Source of the DNA: G965230065 sp965230065
GTDB lineage: Bacteria; Bacteroidota; Bacteroidia; Cytophagales; Cyclobacteriaceae
DNA: 64,000 nt
Assembly: GCA_965230065.1 (NCBI GenBank)
Contig: OZ245942.1
Span: 6,634,001-6,698,000 of the forward strand
Direction of reading: 5' to 3'
A program made the position numbers and the translations under genes. The notes under the pieces are model-generated. The model made no database searches. It had not been told where the DNA came from and saw only the letters and a program-made list of their open reading frames with translations. Position 1 is the first letter of the stretch; each line of letters opens with the position of its first letter. Positions 41,956 to 51,010 of the stretch are shown one piece after another.

Positions 41956-43386
41956 GTGAAAACCCACAACTTTTTATACCTGCAGGTAGCTGAACGCATG
42001 GAGAAGTTGATTGAGAATGATGTGATCAAGATAGGAGAAAAGCTGCCTTCAGTGAGACAATTAAGCCGGGAACAGGGCATCAGCCTGAGTACTGCGTATC
42101 AGGCTTTTTATCATTTAGAGGGGAAAGGGTTGATTGAAGCCCGTCCAAAGTCAGGGTATTATGTACGGTATTCCCCTCAAAAATTTCCCGACATACCCCA
42201 AAAAACACATCCTTCTCCCATCGCAAACCAGGTAAGCCAGGATGAGATTATCAGAACTGTTTACCAACACCTCAACTCTACCGAAACTGTTTACTTTTCG
42301 TTATCTGCCCCTTCCCTGGATATATTGCCCGTTGCCAAGCTGAACAAATCATTGGTATGGGCCATGCGCAATACAGAAGGACATGGCGTCAAATATGAGG
42401 AAATACAAGGCAACTTAGCGCTGAGAAAGCAATTGGCGAGATTAGCATTCAACTGGGGAGGCACTTTCTCAGAAAATGATATTGTTGTAACCAATGGTTG
42501 CATGGAAGCCCTTGCATTGAGCCTGATGACCGTCACCCAACCCGGAGACGTGATTGCGATTGAAAGTCCAACTTATTTTGGTATTTTTCAACTGGCAGAA
42601 AGTTTAGGATTGAAAGTACTGGAAATTCCCTGCGATCCGATTACCGGCGTAGATTTAAACTACCTGGATGGGGCAATTCCTGAATTTAATATCAAAGCCT
42701 GCGTTTTTATTCCCAATTTTAATAATCCGATGGGCAGTTGCATGCCCGACGAAAATAAGAAAAAATTAGTACGTATCCTGGAAAAACATAGAATACCCCT
42801 GATTGAAGATGATATTTACGGAGAGCATTATTTTGGTAAAGAAAGGCCCTCTACCTGCAAAAGTTTTGATAAAAAGGGAGTGGTATTCTATTGTGCTTCT
42901 GTTTCAAAATTACTTGCTCCCGGCTACCGGGTAGGTTGGTGTATTCCTCCACCCCAATTGAAAGACCAGGTGGTAAAACAAAAGCTCATGCTCAATGTGT
43001 CAAGCCCTTCCATTACACAGGCAGCTACCGCCCATTTTCTGGCTAATAAAAGGTTTGACTTACATCTACGTAAACTTCGCTCAAACATCCATACGCAGTG
43101 CTTACGGTATATGCAGACAATAGCAGAATATTTCCCCAAAGGCACCCGGCTTACCCGTCCTCGTGGAGGTTTGATTTTATGGGTAGAATTGCCAAAAAAT
43201 ATCAACGCACTTGAGTTACACAACCTGGCTATTCAACAAAATGTCAGTATTGCTCCCGGCCAACTTTTCTCATCAGATCAACGCTATACAAATTTCATTA
43301 AAATATGCTATGGTTTTCCCTGGAGTAAGCAAATTGAAAGTGCATTACAGGTGATTGGGACATTGGCGCATGATTTGGCGAAATAA
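41956..43386 (+). CDS. MocR-type GntR regulator with aminotransferase domain
   Basis: Starts at GTG. Residues 1-75 are a GntR winged-helix (KLPSVRQLSREQGISLSTAY, LIEARPKSGYYVR). Residues about 100-476 are a fold-type I aminotransferase-like domain: GYRVGWCIPP and SKLLAPGYRVG, with the PLP-binding lysine in CASVSKLLAPG, and PNFNNPMGSCMPDENKKK. MocR proteins bind DNA and use PLP as sensor; PdxR is a known example. Divergence from ilvE suggests control of branched-chain amino acid metabolism. Strictly the target is inferred from location. Confidence 0.92.
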   Translation: MKTHNFLYLQVAERMEKLIENDVIKIGEKLPSVRQLSREQGISLSTAYQAFYHLEGKGLIEARPKSGYYVRYSPQKFPDIPQKTHPSPIANQVSQDEIIRTVYQHLNSTETVYFSLSAPSLDILPVAKLNKSLVWAMRNTEGHGVKYEEIQGNLALRKQLARLAFNWGGTFSENDIVVTNGCMEALALSLMTVTQPGDVIAIESPTYFGIFQLAESLGLKVLEIPCDPITGVDLNYLDGAIPEFNIKACVFIPNFNNPMGSCMPDENKKKLVRILEKHRIPLIEDDIYGEHYFGKERPSTCKSFDKKGVVFYCASVSKLLAPGYRVGWCIPPPQLKDQVVKQKLMLNVSSPSITQAATAHFLANKRFDLHLRKLRSNIHTQCLRYMQTIAEYFPKGTRLTRPRGGLILWVELPKNINALELHNLAIQQNVSIAPGQLFSSDQRYTNFIKICYGFPWSKQIESALQVIGTLAHDLAK

Positions 43387-43388
43387 TA

Positions 43389-45605
43389 TCATTGATATGA
43401 CACCTCAGGCTCTCCGGCTTTGAAAGGCACCGTGACCGTAATTGGTTTATCATTTTCAATGACTACCTCAATTTGCATTTTATCATCATCTTGGGCAATT
43501 AAATCCGCTTTCACATTCGGTACTTTCCCTTTTGCTGGAAGAAGTACCCAGGCAAAAGTTGCCGAACTTTCTATTTGCTGGTTAAATACAGCCGTGGTAT
43601 TGGGTACTTTTATGCCATATTCAGCACTATTCCAGCCTTGTTTGTTGGGTGTTTCTTGTCCTTTTACCATCTCAACATCCCAGTCAATGCCTCCTACCGG
43701 AACAATCCGTAAATTACCTTCTCCAGCATTCACTGACACTACTGATTCATCCTCTATTACAGCTTCACATGAAGGGGCATAATGCCAAAGTGCTTCTAAT
43801 TTCCTGGGGCGGTCTGTATCTATTTGGTCTACTACTATCCAGAATTTATCCCGGACGTACAAAACGGCCCTTGTATGATTAGCTTTTCCTGCTACCTCAT
43901 TAAAACCGCTGGTAAAAGTGCCCCGGGCGAAATCAAAATCAGCTGTGTTCATATAATCAACACCATCTTTCTGAGGTTTATCAACAGTAAGTGGGCCTCC
44001 ATTTTGCCCTTTACCATCAATAAGAATGACATTATGAGAAAAAGAACTGCGAAAATATCCTCTCCACACAGTAGGGTCAAAACTAAAGTAGTTTTTATGG
44101 GTATACCGTCCTCCGTCTACCAGCAAATCCTTGCCAAAGGCAGCCACTGATAAATGAAGCATATCTGCATGCTGGTGGCCTGTACCAAATGGGCCAGCAT
44201 CAAAAAATGCCCAGTGGGCTTCATTACCCCATCCGCTGCGCATTACATGAATACCTGCCCAGGGAAAAACCACCGAAGGTAAGCCTTCCGGTAATGCTCC
44301 TGATTTTCCATTGGTAGCAATGCCCTCCCAGTCTGGGCGATTGTAAGTTTGGGCTGCGTTGAGGACCCTCGGACGAAGGTCTTCCCTATCAGAATCATTG
44401 TTGAGGGGCTGGTGGGCATCGGGGCGCATGGCATAAGCCAAAAAATTATACATTTCTTCAATACGCTGAAGGTATTCAGGTTTTACAGAACGGCCCGCAT
44501 CCCGGAAGTTGTTGGCAATGGACTCAAACCGCCAAAGGGCTACCCACTGGGTTTTTGAAGAAATTTCAGTTTGCACACCATCAGGATATACCTGCCGGTT
44601 GATTTCTTTTTCCATCACATTCATGGCGTAGGTTGTCCAATCCGCTGCATGTGCAAACTCAGGAAAGGTCAGACCGGCCAGCGCCAGGCCATTCATTTCC
44701 ATGGTGGTCCAGTTATGGCCTTTTTTATGGTATTTTTTGAGATATTCTGCCTGCTCGGCAATGCTTGAGAGCATCAACAGGCGTGCAGCCGGTGTAAAGG
44801 CATCAGACTGCTGAAACCCATAAAATGCCAGGGGCCAGGTAACGCCCATGCGCTGTCCGGCTTCCAGGTCACGCCAAATTACTTCCCCAATATCCCGCCA
44901 GTCTAATGGTGAGGAAAGCACCAAATAAATAGAATCACTTTCAGGTGGCAAAGGGTTATGAATTATCCAGTCGCGGATAAGTTGGTCAAATTTCTTTACA
45001 AAATCTTCATTCTCAGAGGTTTGCCAGGCATGCAGTAAGGAAACCATATATTTATGGCCATTCATAGAGTACCCAAACTCAGCATCTTGTCCAGGCCCTT
45101 GAAAATCCCACTGCCATCCCCCATCAGTATCATGAGGAACCCGGGCAGTTACACCATGAAAGGTAACGGTGTCGTTTAAAAGTTGCCTGGCAGCCACATA
45201 CATTTGTTCCGTATCATTTTCAGCAGATTGCTCCAACAGCCAATCGGCCACGTCACTCTGGCGATAATAACCCAGCAGTGCCTCGGCAGCACGGACAGTA
45301 TCATTTGATTGTAAATGATGTTGGACTTTTTCCAAACCGGGGTGGCTTAGGTCTAACGCAGAGAACATTACACGCAAACGGTCTGGGTGGTTTTGCCACA
45401 GTTCCTCTACGGAAGTTATTTCTACCCATTCGGAAGCCTTAGAAAATGATGCGTTTAGGGAATTGTCCATCATGGGTACAGCCCCTACTCCCATGAATGT
45501 AAAAACAAACATAATGGTACTGAGAAAACTCAGTTTTTTCTTGGCATAGATTATGGGATGGCAGTGGGTAATTTGAAAAAACGAAGATTTTATTTTGTAA
45601 TTCAT
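43389..45605 (-). CDS. Heparinase II/III-family polysaccharide lyase
   Basis: 738-residue exported lyase for uronic-acid glycans (alginate, heparin, heparosan or similar). A hydrophobic segment near residues 24-45 (LSFLSTIMFVFTFMGVGAV) is the signal; a shorter start at the internal Met about 32 is possible. Residues 100-400 form the helical toroid (KGHNWTTMEMNGLALAGLTF). Residues about 440-738 form the beta-sandwich with the signature GTGHQHADMLHLSVAAF and RSSFSHNVILIDGKG. Catalytic Tyr/His are likely in these segments. No PL partner or SusCD pair is nearby. The convergent plus-strand gene ends 3 bases away. Confidence 0.88.
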   Translation of the reverse strand: MNYKIKSSFFQITHCHPIIYAKKKLSFLSTIMFVFTFMGVGAVPMMDNSLNASFSKASEWVEITSVEELWQNHPDRLRVMFSALDLSHPGLEKVQHHLQSNDTVRAAEALLGYYRQSDVADWLLEQSAENDTEQMYVAARQLLNDTVTFHGVTARVPHDTDGGWQWDFQGPGQDAEFGYSMNGHKYMVSLLHAWQTSENEDFVKKFDQLIRDWIIHNPLPPESDSIYLVLSSPLDWRDIGEVIWRDLEAGQRMGVTWPLAFYGFQQSDAFTPAARLLMLSSIAEQAEYLKKYHKKGHNWTTMEMNGLALAGLTFPEFAHAADWTTYAMNVMEKEINRQVYPDGVQTEISSKTQWVALWRFESIANNFRDAGRSVKPEYLQRIEEMYNFLAYAMRPDAHQPLNNDSDREDLRPRVLNAAQTYNRPDWEGIATNGKSGALPEGLPSVVFPWAGIHVMRSGWGNEAHWAFFDAGPFGTGHQHADMLHLSVAAFGKDLLVDGGRYTHKNYFSFDPTVWRGYFRSSFSHNVILIDGKGQNGGPLTVDKPQKDGVDYMNTADFDFARGTFTSGFNEVAGKANHTRAVLYVRDKFWIVVDQIDTDRPRKLEALWHYAPSCEAVIEDESVVSVNAGEGNLRIVPVGGIDWDVEMVKGQETPNKQGWNSAEYGIKVPNTTAVFNQQIESSATFAWVLLPAKGKVPNVKADLIAQDDDKMQIEVVIENDKPITVTVPFKAGEPEVSYQ

Positions 45606-45727
45606 TGAAAATCATTATTTTACGTAGTATACAAAGACTGTCTAAGTATAATTTTTTCCAAACAGTTATCAATACTCCTTGTTAAATATTTATTAAGAAA
45701 CTGTTAAATTAATAAATTCTTAACAAA

Positions 45728-46477
45728 TTGAATCAATCGTATCCTGGCAACCCTACAACTGCTCAACCTGTTCAATTTCAAAAAATATCCCTGAAATGCA
45801 ACATACATAAAATATTAGATATACTTATCCTCATCGTATTTATCGTATTCTCTTTGAGTACGCTGGGGTATGTGGGTAAGTATGTTTTTGGGTACGGAAG
45901 AATGATGGGTATTAGTTTTCACTTTAACCTGGATCAGGAAGACAATATTGTAACTTATTTTGCAGCATTGCTACTCTTAACAGCCTCTCTTATTTTATTG
46001 TTCATAGCATGCTGCAAATATAAAAAGAAAGAAAAGCATCAGATATACTGGTGGCTCTTATCAGCTATTTTCGCTTACATTGCTTTAGACGAATCGGTAG
46101 AGATTCACGAAAGATTGAGCGACCCCATCAAAAATACCTGGGGCACTTTTAGCTGGTTTTATTTTGCTTGGGTGATTCCTGCTATGTTTGTAATAATGCT
46201 GCTGGGTATCTTATTCTTCAAATTTTTCCTAAATCTTCCACGGCAAACCAAATTAAATTTTATTGTTGCAGCCAGCCTTTATCTGGGTGGTGCCCTGGTT
46301 ACCGAAATAATAGGCGGGCATTATGCCTATCATTATGGCCTGAAAAACCTAACTTACGGCCTCATCACTACTTTTGAAGAAACATTGGAATTACTCGGAG
46401 TAAGCACCTTTATCTTTGCTTTGTTAAAGTTTATCCAGCAGAATATTGCTCGCAACATCACTTTTGAGTTGAGATAG
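45728..46477 (+). CDS. Polytopic membrane protein, unknown
   Basis: 249 residues from a TTG at 45728 (upstream in-frame stop at 45713, no ATG available). About seven hydrophobic helices: HKILDILILIVFIVFSLS, YFAALLLLTASLILLFIAC, WWLLSAIFAYIALDESVEIH, FYFAWVIPAMFVIMLLGIL, NFIVAASLYLGGALVTEIIG, and TTFEETLELLGVSTFIFALL. Charged residues inside or next to helices (DESVEIHE, TTFEETLELLG) are notable and suggest metal or proton handling. No family recognised. Convergent with the 46488-48017 gene, 10 bases apart. Confidence 0.75.
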   Translation: MNQSYPGNPTTAQPVQFQKISLKCNIHKILDILILIVFIVFSLSTLGYVGKYVFGYGRMMGISFHFNLDQEDNIVTYFAALLLLTASLILLFIACCKYKKKEKHQIYWWLLSAIFAYIALDESVEIHERLSDPIKNTWGTFSWFYFAWVIPAMFVIMLLGILFFKFFLNLPRQTKLNFIVAASLYLGGALVTEIIGGHYAYHYGLKNLTYGLITTFEETLELLGVSTFIFALLKFIQQNIARNITFELR

Positions 46478-46487
46478 TTGTTTGTAA

Positions 46488-48017
46488 TCAGAACTTCACT
46501 TCTACCAAAGCTCGATTGCCCCCCGATTTCTCTACAGGAATAATCAAGTGCCCCGGGTCCATTTCCAGGGCCAGCCCGGGAACAATCCTGATGCGGTAAT
46601 CACTCCGCTTGTAGTGGGTTTCCAGCTCAATATCGCCTGATTTTTGAATGGTTACCAGGGAAACATCAGTGGTATTTTTGATATTGTTATTAAAAATCAG
46701 GTAATAATTTTCATCGTCATAGGTAGAAACAAAAGAAGTGTAAATATCCCTTTCTTCGGTAGATACCTGGGATTTATCTATAATGCGTACCCATTGGTTA
46801 TCTGTATCCGGCGAAATTTTTACGGCCAGTATTTTTTTATAAATATCCCCAATTTCCACGTCAGCCTTTACCGGGCTAAATCCGCTTAGGCTGAATTTAG
46901 GTTTCACGGTAGGTCCCCTCCGGTACGATTCGGCAAAAAACACCGTGCTGCCATCTTCTTCCATAATAACCCTGCGCACCGTGTATTCCTCGGCACTTTC
47001 CTGGTTATCCCTGGTATTGATATTTTTTATTGTGCTTTTATCAAAAGGGTATTCCGTGTATGCGTCTTCTAGCGGATTGATGTGTACAGCCCCATGTACC
47101 TCATGCGAAACAGGATCGGCAAAAAGCCCGGCGAGCAGGGGTTGCTGGCTTGCATTCAACTGTAAGCCCAGATTGGTGATAAAGCGGTCATTGCTGTTGA
47201 TATTAACCGACTGGGTTTCCCCTGTTTCCGGGTCATATTCGTACAATAAATATTCAAAACTACCGGCTTCTTTTTTGAAGCTGTTTTCTTCAAAGTTGGC
47301 AATCAGAATGTACACTTTTCCTTCATCGGTAATCACATAGTCTTCTACCAAAGCGTAATTGACCACATCGGGTAATTTTATGCTTTCAGACCAGGTTTTT
47401 TCCAGGTTTTTATCCAATACCAACGTATGAAAGTTGTACTGCGTGCCCGACATGGAATTGAGGTTGAAGAAAAGAAGGAGTTTCTCGCTGTTGGGGCTTT
47501 GCCGGTGGTTATAAAAATAATTCCTGCGAATTTTACCCAATTGGGTGGAAAAATAGCTTTTAAAAACGGCCCCTACGTCAAACTGAAAAACATAAGGGAA
47601 TAAGTCATCTATTTTCTTTTTTTCTTCATTTTCGGTTAAATCTTTCCGATAACTTTTTAAGTAAAGATTGTATTCCCCGTTTTTTGTTTCCTTTTTATCG
47701 TAGGCCAAAAAGTGGTACTGGTCCTGAAAGTAAAATCCATAAAAATATTCAACAGACTTATCTTCCGGTTTTATCAACCGTGACTCCTGTTGTTCCAAAT
47801 CAGCATTATAATACGCAAGGGTTTGTTTGTTATCCAAACCGTTGTAATAGTAATTTTCACCAATACCTGCCAATACACCTTCTTCATTTCCCCCAATCAG
47901 AAACAAGTCGTAGTCTTTTTTGGTATTGACAAACTCAGAAAACTTACTTTCCTGGGCAAGAAGTGTTATTGAGAATAAAGTTGTGAATGCAGTAAGTAAA
48001 CAAAATTTGATTTTCAT
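46488..48017 (-). CDS. Secreted/periplasmic hypothetical protein, possible beta-propeller
   Basis: 509 residues, signal peptide KIKFCLLTAFTTLFSITLLA with cleavage near AQE. The rest is beta-rich with recurring patterns such as KTWSESIKLPDV, DEGKVYILIANFEE, DENYYLIFNNNIKN, which look like propeller blades, but I cannot count blades reliably. No T9SS sorting domain at the C-terminus (ends GGNRALVEVKF). Unknown function. Confidence 0.72.
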   Translation of the reverse strand: MKIKFCLLTAFTTLFSITLLAQESKFSEFVNTKKDYDLFLIGGNEEGVLAGIGENYYYNGLDNKQTLAYYNADLEQQESRLIKPEDKSVEYFYGFYFQDQYHFLAYDKKETKNGEYNLYLKSYRKDLTENEEKKKIDDLFPYVFQFDVGAVFKSYFSTQLGKIRRNYFYNHRQSPNSEKLLLFFNLNSMSGTQYNFHTLVLDKNLEKTWSESIKLPDVVNYALVEDYVITDEGKVYILIANFEENSFKKEAGSFEYLLYEYDPETGETQSVNINSNDRFITNLGLQLNASQQPLLAGLFADPVSHEVHGAVHINPLEDAYTEYPFDKSTIKNINTRDNQESAEEYTVRRVIMEEDGSTVFFAESYRRGPTVKPKFSLSGFSPVKADVEIGDIYKKILAVKISPDTDNQWVRIIDKSQVSTEERDIYTSFVSTYDDENYYLIFNNNIKNTTDVSLVTIQKSGDIELETHYKRSDYRIRIVPGLALEMDPGHLIIPVEKSGGNRALVEVKF

Positions 48018-48118
48018 GTTGATAGCCTTTTTTTACACTTAATATATCTTTTTATCTAAATGTAAACATTCTATCTATAAATTTCAGAAAATCAACCGGG
48101 AAAGCAGAGTAATTTTCA

Positions 48119-48183
48119 TTGTCCGCCACCTCTTCTTAATTTGTCCGCCACTTTTTACACGAAGCACAAAAAGTGGCGGACAA
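48119..48183. repeat. Inverted repeat with three copies of GTGGCGGACAA
   Basis: Perfect 16-bp arms TTGTCCGCCACTTTTT (48141-48156) and AAAAAGTGGCGGACAA (48168-48183), loop of 11 bases, plus a third partial copy TGTCCGCCACCT at 48119-48129. It lies just after the stop of the TIM-barrel gene (minus strand). It could be a terminator, or paired ends of a deleted insertion element. Confidence 0.8.
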
Positions 48184-48189
48184 GTGTAT

Positions 48190-49020
48190 TTAAGAATGAT
48201 GCTGATAAGCATGAATTATCTTTTCAAGAAACTCATCCTGGTCGCCTTCCCAGAACTTATTAGAAAAGATTTCCACTTCATTAAAGCCATTAAACCCGGC
48301 TTCTTCAGCCCAGCCTCTAATTTCCTGCACCGGTATGCATCCCTCTCCCATTAACCCCCGATCTAATAGCATATCAGTGGTAGGCACATTCCAGTCACAA
48401 ATGTGGAAAGCGAAAAGGTTTTCATTGCGTCCGCAGCGCATGATTTCAGAGTGTAATAAAGGATCCCACCACAGATGGTATACATCTACCGCTACGCCCA
48501 CTAAATTTGAATCAATAATTTCGGCCATATCATTGACCTGGCCCAGGGTGTTCACGGCCGAGCGGGTATCAGCATACATGGGATGCAATGGCTCAATGGC
48601 AAGTTTTACGTTATGTGCCTCTGCTGTGGGCAACACAGCCTCAATGCCTTCCCTGATTTGCTTTCGGGAAGTTTCGAGCGACTGCCCGGGATCAGCTCCT
48701 ACGACCAGCACAATCATGGGCGCACCAATGATAGCTGCTTCTTCTATCATTTTTTTGTTGTCTTCAATGGCTTCCTGCCGTTTTTTAGCATCGGTGCTGG
48801 GAAAAAATCCTCCCCGGCAGTAAGAAACCAGTGAAAGCCCGTGGTCATCCAGCATGGGCTTTACGGTTTTTAAATCCATTTTTTCTACTGCATCCCGCCA
48901 AATAGTGATGCCTTTTACCCCGGCTGCACTGTATTTTTTTACGGCTGTGGCAAAATCCCAGGGTTTGGTAGTAATGGTGTGAATGCAAAGTTGAGAGAGG
49001 TCTTGAATTGGTTGCGCCAT
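48190..49020 (-). CDS. TIM-barrel sugar isomerase/epimerase family protein
   Basis: Cytosolic AP-endonuclease-2/hydroxypyruvate-isomerase-like TIM barrel, 276 residues without a signal peptide. Family features: LCIHTITTKPWDFATAVKKY at the N-terminus, MIEEAAIIGAPMIVLVVGAD, KLAIEPLHPMYADTRSAVN with the metal-binding Glu, AVDVYHLWWDP with His, FHICDWNVP and NEVEIFSNKFW with the second Glu. The metal ligands therefore look complete. Reaction uncertain: sugar or sugar-acid isomerase, epimerase or lyase. It is isolated, with unrelated neighbours. Confidence 0.85.
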   Translation of the reverse strand: MAQPIQDLSQLCIHTITTKPWDFATAVKKYSAAGVKGITIWRDAVEKMDLKTVKPMLDDHGLSLVSYCRGGFFPSTDAKKRQEAIEDNKKMIEEAAIIGAPMIVLVVGADPGQSLETSRKQIREGIEAVLPTAEAHNVKLAIEPLHPMYADTRSAVNTLGQVNDMAEIIDSNLVGVAVDVYHLWWDPLLHSEIMRCGRNENLFAFHICDWNVPTTDMLLDRGLMGEGCIPVQEIRGWAEEAGFNGFNEVEIFSNKFWEGDQDEFLEKIIHAYQHHS

Positions 49021-49069
49021 GATAATTAATTAGTTAGGCTGCGAAAAAACAACATATTTCTAAAAATCC

Positions 49070-49203
49070 CAATTACCAAATCCTAAAACCAAAACAAAAC
49101 CTAAATTCCAATGCCCAAATATCAAAACAGATGAAACCAAGAGGTTTTGAAATTTGTATTCTTTTATTGGAATTTATTTAGGATTTAGAAATTAGAATTT
49201 AGT
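49070..49203. repeat. AT-rich degenerate inverted words (CCTAAATTCCAAT)
   Basis: The gap between the TIM-barrel and TPM genes holds words such as AAATCCTAAAACC and CCTAAATTCCAAT (about 49078-49113) facing GGAATTTATTTAGGATTTAG (about 49168-49187). A loosely palindromic region of the same style as the other intergenic word repeats, but AT-rich. Confidence 0.55.
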
Positions 49204-49213
49204 TTTTTAAAGT

Positions 49214-50293
49214 TCACCAGCTTCCCGATGCCCCTCCGCCACCGGAGAACCCGCCTCCGCCAGAGAAACCTCCGGAAAACCCACCGCCACCAGAGAATCC
49301 ACCGCCGGAAAACCCTCCCCCACTCCCAGTTGGAATGACCACCGTGCGTGAACGCTGCAAACGTGGAATTCGATATTCTTTGTATTCAACATGATCGCAG
49401 TGCTTACAGGCGTATTTTCTTTTTCCTTTTCCATCGTGGCTATAGGTAGCAGACTGAATAACATTGCTAAAAGCATGATAATAAGTTTTAAAACCGCATT
49501 TCGGGCATTTTGAAAACTTGGAAAAACGATTATTATATACCAGCACCATCACATCGTCAGGCTCATCGCTTATCCATACGTCATAATCTACCGAGCCAAT
49601 CTGCTCTTCAATCTGCTGGCCCGATGACAGGTGTTCATCATCTTTTTCTTCGTTCAGTTTACGCATGGACAGTCCGGTTTTCTTACTCTTCCTCGGGGCA
49701 TTTCTTTTGCGCTTCCTGATGATGAAAAATCCAATGATTGCAGACACAATACCCAATACAATGGCCATGAAGCCAAATACTCCTCCACTATCCTCAGTAC
49801 TTTCATCTGCTGTGCTCAATTCGTCAATACCTTCTATACTGGCCAATATGGCATTGACGCCTGCTTCCACACCTGCCTCATAATCACCACTCCTGAAATA
49901 GGGCACAATCTGGTCGCGAATAATCCGGCTGGCCCGGGCATCAGTCAGGTAAGGTTCCAGGCCATAGCCAACTTCAATCCTGAGCTTACGGTCATTGGTT
50001 ACTACCAAAAGTAAAACACCATTGTCTTTCCCGCCCTGCCCCAGTTGCCAGGTTTCAAACACCCGTACAGCATAATCTTCCAGGTTATCTCCTTCCAGTG
50101 AAGCTATGGTTAGCACGGCAATTTGATTGGTCGTGCGGGTTTCATGGTCTTTCAGGCGTGTCTCTAAATCCTGCGCCATTTGCTCGGGTAAAATATTGGC
50201 GTAATCGTTTACCCGGCCCGATAAATAAGGAACATCTATTGCCCAGGCAGTAAGGGGAAGCAACAGGAAAACTATAAAAAAATGGTTTCGCAT
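49214..50293 (-). CDS. TPM-domain membrane protein, Gly/Ser tail (YgcG-like)
   Basis: Exported protein: signal peptide to about residue 18 (VFLLLPLTAWA), TPM domain about 25-150 (VNDYANILPEQMAQDLETRL, ETWQLGQGGKDNGVLLLV, IRDQIVPYFRSGDYEAGVE), one transmembrane helix near 172-193, then a cytosolic Zn-ribbon-like section with two CxxC pairs (CPKCGF and CKHCDH), and a (G)FSGGG low-complexity tail ending GASGSW. The tail is the usual end of YgcG-type proteins. Third gene of the LemA-TPM-TPM operon. Confidence 0.9.
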   Translation of the reverse strand: MRNHFFIVFLLLPLTAWAIDVPYLSGRVNDYANILPEQMAQDLETRLKDHETRTTNQIAVLTIASLEGDNLEDYAVRVFETWQLGQGGKDNGVLLLVVTNDRKLRIEVGYGLEPYLTDARASRIIRDQIVPYFRSGDYEAGVEAGVNAILASIEGIDELSTADESTEDSGGVFGFMAIVLGIVSAIIGFFIIRKRKRNAPRKSKKTGLSMRKLNEEKDDEHLSSGQQIEEQIGSVDYDVWISDEPDDVMVLVYNNRFSKFSKCPKCGFKTYYHAFSNVIQSATYSHDGKGKRKYACKHCDHVEYKEYRIPRLQRSRTVVIPTGSGGGFSGGGFSGGGGFSGGFSGGGGFSGGGGASGSW

Positions 50294-50357
50294 GATAAGA
50301 AAACAGAATAGTGTTGAATGGTTTTAAAGATACAAATACAATACTTTTTTTAAGGCA

Positions 50358-51008
50358 TCACCCATTAAACCGCACCTCATCCGACAATTCATTGCCATCA
50401 TCTTTAGCTTCCTGGATATGGCTGTTCTCAACCAGTAATCCGCACTCCTTAATGGCCCCGGTGATGCCTTCAATGGCATTGCCTTGTTTTAGCTGTGTAG
50501 TAAGATTGTGGATTAATTTACTCCACGCGTCTTCGTCCACTACTTCGGCAATACCAATATCTGGAAGGACAACCGCCATTTTCTCAAAAAAGCTGATATA
50601 CAGCAATATGCCAGTCCGCTGCTCGGTGAAGGAAACATTGTGCTGATAAAACATATTTTGCGCCTGGTCTTCTACCCGGGCCCGAAGGATATTTTTGCCC
50701 ACAACCAGGCGTTTTAAGGAAGCAATTTGCATGACAAGTGCAGCCCCGGTAATACCTGAAAAAAACACCATAATTACCCACAAATAAGGAGGCACAAAAA
50801 GCAGCAGGTCGGTCATTTCATTGATGATGAGTAATATCAGGCTTACGATAACAGCCAAACCAAACCCGCCCCTCCACAGTGCCATTTCATAAAAAGAAGA
50901 CTGGCGGGCAAAAACAGGAACGATTTCCCCATCTGAAGACGCTTCTGCTTCCTTCACAGCTTCTTCAATACGCTTGAGTTCTTCTTTGGAAAACAGTTTT
51001 TTTGACAT
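50358..51008 (-). CDS. TPM-domain membrane protein, short form
   Basis: 216 residues with TPM domain elements (LKRIEEAVKEAEASSDGEIV, VEDQAQNMFYQHNVSFTEQR and TGILLYISFFEKMAVVLPDI) and two transmembrane helices at about 48-70 and 75-98. No signal peptide. It starts 2 bases from the LemA gene's end (51011) and is followed by the longer TPM gene after 64 bases. The pair is a recurrent Bacteroidota operon with lemA, of unknown function. Confidence 0.9.
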   Translation of the reverse strand: MSKKLFSKEELKRIEEAVKEAEASSDGEIVPVFARQSSFYEMALWRGGFGLAVIVSLILLIINEMTDLLLFVPPYLWVIMVFFSGITGAALVMQIASLKRLVVGKNILRARVEDQAQNMFYQHNVSFTEQRTGILLYISFFEKMAVVLPDIGIAEVVDEDAWSKLIHNLTTQLKQGNAIEGITGAIKECGLLVENSHIQEAKDDGNELSDEVRFNG

Positions 51009-51010
51009 GG

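Noticed and set aside
48119..48183. Intact insertion sequence
   Set aside because: No transposase or target duplication is present; only inverted words remain.
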